From positions 1-16,071 of the forward strand of contig CAJTOH010000060.1 in NCBI GenBank assembly GCA_910577685.1: a stretch of DNA of 16,071 nucleotides. The letters run 5' to 3'. Source of the stretch: an uncultured Dorea sp. (GTDB lineage: Bacteria > Bacillota > Clostridia > Lachnospirales > Lachnospiraceae). Under the pieces are notes generated by a model. That model ran no database searches, had not been told where the DNA came from, and was given only the letters and a program-made list of their open reading frames with translations. Positions 14,178 to 16,071 of this stretch are shown one piece after another (positions within the stretch are counted from its first letter, which is position 1; each line of letters begins with the position of its first letter). The translations under genes and the position numbers were made by a program.

Positions 14178-15220
14178 ACACACGTTCGATTATTCTGCAT
14201 ATTGATTTGAAATTCGGGAATACTGTTTAGTATTTGCGCTTTCTTTTCATTAGTCTTTCTATTTCGGCCATAATATTTGTTTGTGCATTTGATATCAGTA
14301 TGCCCCATCAGATCAATAATAACTTTTTCTGATACATTATTATCTAATAGAATACTTGCATATGTTTTTCTGATTTTATGCGGAGAACGTCTTGGAATTC
14401 CTATTTGGTCGCAAATATGATATAACCTTTTCCTAAATGAGTATGTTTTTGTCCTGTTTCCATCTTTTTCAAATATATATTCCCCAAATGGATTCATATA
14501 ACGTATTTTCCGAACAATCCATTTACATTGTGGTGGAAGAACCACTTCTCGGATTCCAGCTTCGGTCTTAGGCGATTCCTTAATTTCATATACATATTTG
14601 CCTATATCATCCTTAAATCTTGTTTCTGTACGTTGTATCTGAATAGAACTACCATCATAATCTTCCCATTTCAACACTGCCAATTCTCCTACTCGGATTC
14701 CAGTAAAAAGCATGAGCAATAGACCAAGATTAGTCAGATCCAGTTTTTCCATTAGACATTTTTCAAGTTTTTCAAATTCTTCATCATCGAAGACCTCTTC
14801 ATGATCCGCTTTTCGGCTGCTTTTAAATATCTTTCTGGATATATCCATATTGTTTATTACTTCTGTGATTCCAAACTGAACATACTTTTTCTTTCTAGCT
14901 CTTTTAAAAATGCCATATATGATAGTCCTTAAATTAGAATATCCCTTTTGTGTCAGATTGAATTGTGTAATGCAGTCTATTATAAAGTCTTCTATCTCAT
15001 CTTCTGTAACAGATTTAATCTTTCGCTCTCCAAATATCTGAAAATATCGCTCAAAATCAATCTTGTATCTCTCATATGTAGGTTCTTTTATTTCGCCTGT
15101 TTCCAGCTTACGGTCAATCCATTCTTTAAAAACATCTTTAACCGCTGGATTTTCCATTTCAGCTTTCCAAAACGAAATTACGACATCCTCAACTGCTTTC
15201 TGGGTATTCCTCTTTATCAT
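14174..15220 (-). CDS. Tyrosine recombinase/integrase, apparently lacking its N-terminal arm-binding domain
   Basis: Site-specific integrase of a mobile element targeting tRNA-Ala. A SAM-like core-binding domain (about 24-115) is followed by the catalytic domain (about 140-330) with the full set R176 (FTGIRVGEL), K218, H291-x-x-R294 (HKIRKT), H307 (LMGHTDI) and nucleophile Y316. The 348-aa reading from ATG 15220 lacks the usual first section. The upstream codons in the same frame read QDGKWRTYIPDKESGRK, which looks like the arm-binding domain, but are cut off by TAA at 15272-15274. A GGAAG precedes the ATG by 4-5 bases, so a shortened product may still be made. The gene is clearly more AT-rich than its neighbours, consistent with transfer. 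No excisionase gene is visible beside it. Confidence 0.93.
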   Translation of the reverse strand: MIKRNTQKAVEDVVISFWKAEMENPAVKDVFKEWIDRKLETGEIKEPTYERYKIDFERYFQIFGERKIKSVTEDEIEDFIIDCITQFNLTQKGYSNLRTIIYGIFKRARKKKYVQFGITEVINNMDISRKIFKSSRKADHEEVFDDEEFEKLEKCLMEKLDLTNLGLLLMLFTGIRVGELAVLKWEDYDGSSIQIQRTETRFKDDIGKYVYEIKESPKTEAGIREVVLPPQCKWIVRKIRYMNPFGEYIFEKDGNRTKTYSFRKRLYHICDQIGIPRRSPHKIRKTYASILLDNNVSEKVIIDLMGHTDIKCTNKYYGRNRKTNEKKAQILNSIPEFQINMQNNRTCV

Positions 15221-15352
15221 TTTTCTTCCAGATTCTTTATCTGGAATATATGTTCTCCATTTACCATCCTGTTATTCGTTAGTTTATCTGAACCAAAATC
15301 CCTTCTTTTTCTTCAAATTAAATAAGATACAGGATGCCTCAATCTGACGCAT
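15221..15352 (-). pseudogene. Decayed 5' extension of the integrase gene
   Basis: In the integrase frame the minus strand reads from an ATG at 15352 (or TTG at 15316) through a lysine-rich stretch, KKKKGFWFR, then TAA (15284-15286), TNE, TAA (15272-15274), then QDGKWRTYIPDKESGRK directly into the annotated integrase. The last segment resembles the beta-strand arm-binding domain of tyrosine integrases. Both ochre codons could come from CAA by a single C-to-T change. That the segment once belonged to the gene is inferred; the extreme 5' part may be unrelated sequence. Confidence 0.45.
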
Positions 15353-15365
15353 TTTCCGTCAGATT
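15341..15365. repeat. Perfect 9-bp hairpin near the left edge of the insertion-like element
   Basis: AATCTGACG (15341-15349) and CGTCAGATT (15357-15365) pair across a 7-base loop. ATTTTAT follows on the plus strand, so it could be a weak terminator for plus-strand read-through or part of the element's end. Function is uncertain. Confidence 0.5.
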
Positions 15366-15410
15366 ATTTTATCTCTGTATCTTCTATGTTATCATTCCTT
15401 TTGATACACG

Positions 15411-15454
15411 AAAAAAGGCTGGAACCCCAACCGTCCAAAGTTTGTGTTCCAGCC
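15411..15454 (-). terminator. Minus-strand intrinsic terminator upstream of the DUF6431 gene
   Basis: GGCTGGAAC (15417-15425) and GTTCCAGCC (15446-15454) form a perfect 9-bp stem with a 20-base loop. Read on the minus strand it is followed at once by six T (15411-15416). It would stop transcripts running leftwards out of the element, or a short antisense RNA opposing the DUF6431 gene. The hairpin is seen directly; its purpose is inferred. Confidence 0.65.
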
Positions 15455-15467
15455 CTCACCATACCAC

Positions 15468-15483
15468 GGCGGATATATCCGCC
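15468..15483. repeat. 16-bp perfect palindrome before the DUF6431 start
   Basis: GGCGGATATATCCGCC is a perfect palindrome ending 12 bases before the ATG at 15496. It may be a protein-binding site or a hairpin that masks the start region, since no good ribosome binding site is visible. Confidence 0.55.
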
Positions 15484-15495
15484 ATAGACAAAGTT

Positions 15496-16017
15496 ATGAT
15501 AACAATAATCACTGAAGAATGCAACGAAATTTCACAAAAGTTTTATGATAATGCCATGGATTCCATCCAGATATGTCAGCTGGAGTGCACCTGCGGCTGC
15601 TCCGGCTGCCTTGTGGGACACGGACAATATACCCGTTCCATCAAAACAGCTCTTGGAAAGATCCCTCTATTGATCCGCCGGGTGCAGTGTGACATCTGCT
15701 GTACCACCCATGCCCTGCTCCCCTCCGGCATCGTCCCTTACTCCCAGGTTCCCCTGGCCGAACATGCCGCTATTCCAGCTTCCTTTGAGAACGGAGGCAG
15801 GGGCATGGAGGTGATGGAAGCAGACCCGGAGCTTTCTCCCAGCCAGGTTTTCTACATCCTCTCCCTCTACATCCGTTTCTGGCGCCAGCGCCTGCTGAGC
15901 GAGCGTCTGGAACTTTCCCCCGCACATGCCCTGACACAGCCCTGCCTGCGCCTCTTCGGCCGCCAGTTCATGCAGATAAAAAATACCAGAAATATCCTTT
16001 TTGTTCCACCTACATAA
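15496..16017 (+). CDS. DUF6431 domain protein, probable accessory protein of an insertion sequence
   Basis: A 173-aa protein with a cysteine-rich N-terminal part: C27, C31, C33, C35 and C38, then C65, C68 and C69 in VQCDICC. This gives a zinc-ribbon-like pair of knuckles separated by a basic strand segment, followed by a helical C-terminal half. I recognise it as DUF6431-like, a family found in Clostridia beside transposases. I chose ATG 15496 because the earlier in-frame ATG at 15334 would run through the hairpins and gives low-complexity sequence. There is no clear ribosome binding site. About 50 bases after its stop the window ends in AAAGGAG, a ribosome binding site for a following gene, probably the transposase. 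The GC-rich composition contrasts sharply with the AT-rich integrase next to it, indicating a separate origin. Confidence 0.75.
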   Translation: MITIITEECNEISQKFYDNAMDSIQICQLECTCGCSGCLVGHGQYTRSIKTALGKIPLLIRRVQCDICCTTHALLPSGIVPYSQVPLAEHAAIPASFENGGRGMEVMEADPELSPSQVFYILSLYIRFWRQRLLSERLELSPAHALTQPCLRLFGRQFMQIKNTRNILFVPPT

Positions 16018-16071
16018 CTTTGGGTGACTTCCCTGCCTGCCTCTTTTATTATGAGGAAAAAACTAAAGGAG

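Larger units (their letters stand above)
15340..16071 (+). mobile_element. Left part of an insertion-sequence-like element (approximate left edge)
   Basis: The segment combines stacked hairpins, an outward-facing minus-strand terminator, a DUF6431 gene and a ribosome binding site for another gene at the window edge. This is the expected left side of an insertion sequence in Clostridia. The right end is outside the window, so terminal inverted repeats and the target duplication cannot be defined. The left boundary given is a guess near the first hairpin. It may have landed beside the integrase and separated it from its original upstream sequence. Confidence 0.45.

Noticed and set aside
15265..15336. 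CATCCTGT / ACAGGATG inverted 8-mers as ends of a mobile element
   Set aside because: They are only about 56 bases apart, enclose no gene and lack flanking target duplications.
15334..15495. N-terminal extension of the DUF6431 protein from ATG 15334
   Set aside because: It would translate through two strong hairpins and a low-complexity stretch; the conserved-looking protein begins at 15496.

Overview
The window looks like a chromosomal segment of an anaerobic Firmicute, most likely Clostridia of the Lachnospiraceae type. This is inferred from the strong AGGAGG-type ribosome binding sites, moderate GC, an FMN-riboswitch-controlled rib operon with fused ribBA, a DUF1836 regulator, a YerC/TrpR-like protein and a DUF6431 mobile-element protein. 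No species can be assigned from the sequence alone.

Layout. (1) 1-3481, minus strand: a riboflavin operon, ribD-ribE-ribBA, behind a promoter, an FMN riboswitch and an intrinsic terminator. ribH is not in the window and could lie just beyond base 1. (2) 3490-11187, minus strand: a probable operon read as MATE transporter, soluble PAS hybrid histidine kinase, membrane hybrid histidine kinase with two receiver domains, Hpt phosphotransfer protein and REC-HD-GYP protein. Together the last four supply every piece of a His-Asp-His-Asp phosphorelay ending in a probable cyclic-di-GMP phosphodiesterase. A second promoter sits before the larger kinase. (3) 11188-11927: the divergent DUF1836 regulator, with a perfect 10-bp inverted repeat in the shared control region. 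(4) 11964-13070, minus strand: a YerC/TrpR-like regulator and a PHP-family metal hydrolase, separated from the DUF1836 gene by a strong bidirectional terminator. (5) 13148-13981, plus strand: a 44-bp tandem duplication upstream of a 65-aa acidic protein and a 158-aa beta-rich protein, neither of known function. (6) 14035-16071: tRNA-Ala(GGC) followed by a tyrosine integrase pointing at the tRNA, three short direct repeats beside it, and the left part of an insertion-sequence-like element with a DUF6431 zinc-ribbon-like protein. This is the edge of an integrated element. The integrase is AT-rich compared with its neighbours, and its upstream reading frame carries two in-frame ochre codons, so its N-terminal domain appears to be damaged.

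How the parts work together: the rib operon is self-regulated by FMN. The central operon links sensing (one cytoplasmic and one transmembrane kinase) through Hpt to an HD-GYP output, with a MATE exporter as first gene. The right end is a tRNA-targeted mobile island. The parts most worth attention are the MATE-phosphorelay-HD-GYP operon, the divergent operator, the 44-bp duplication with its unknown gene pair, and the decayed integrase start beside the DUF6431 element.
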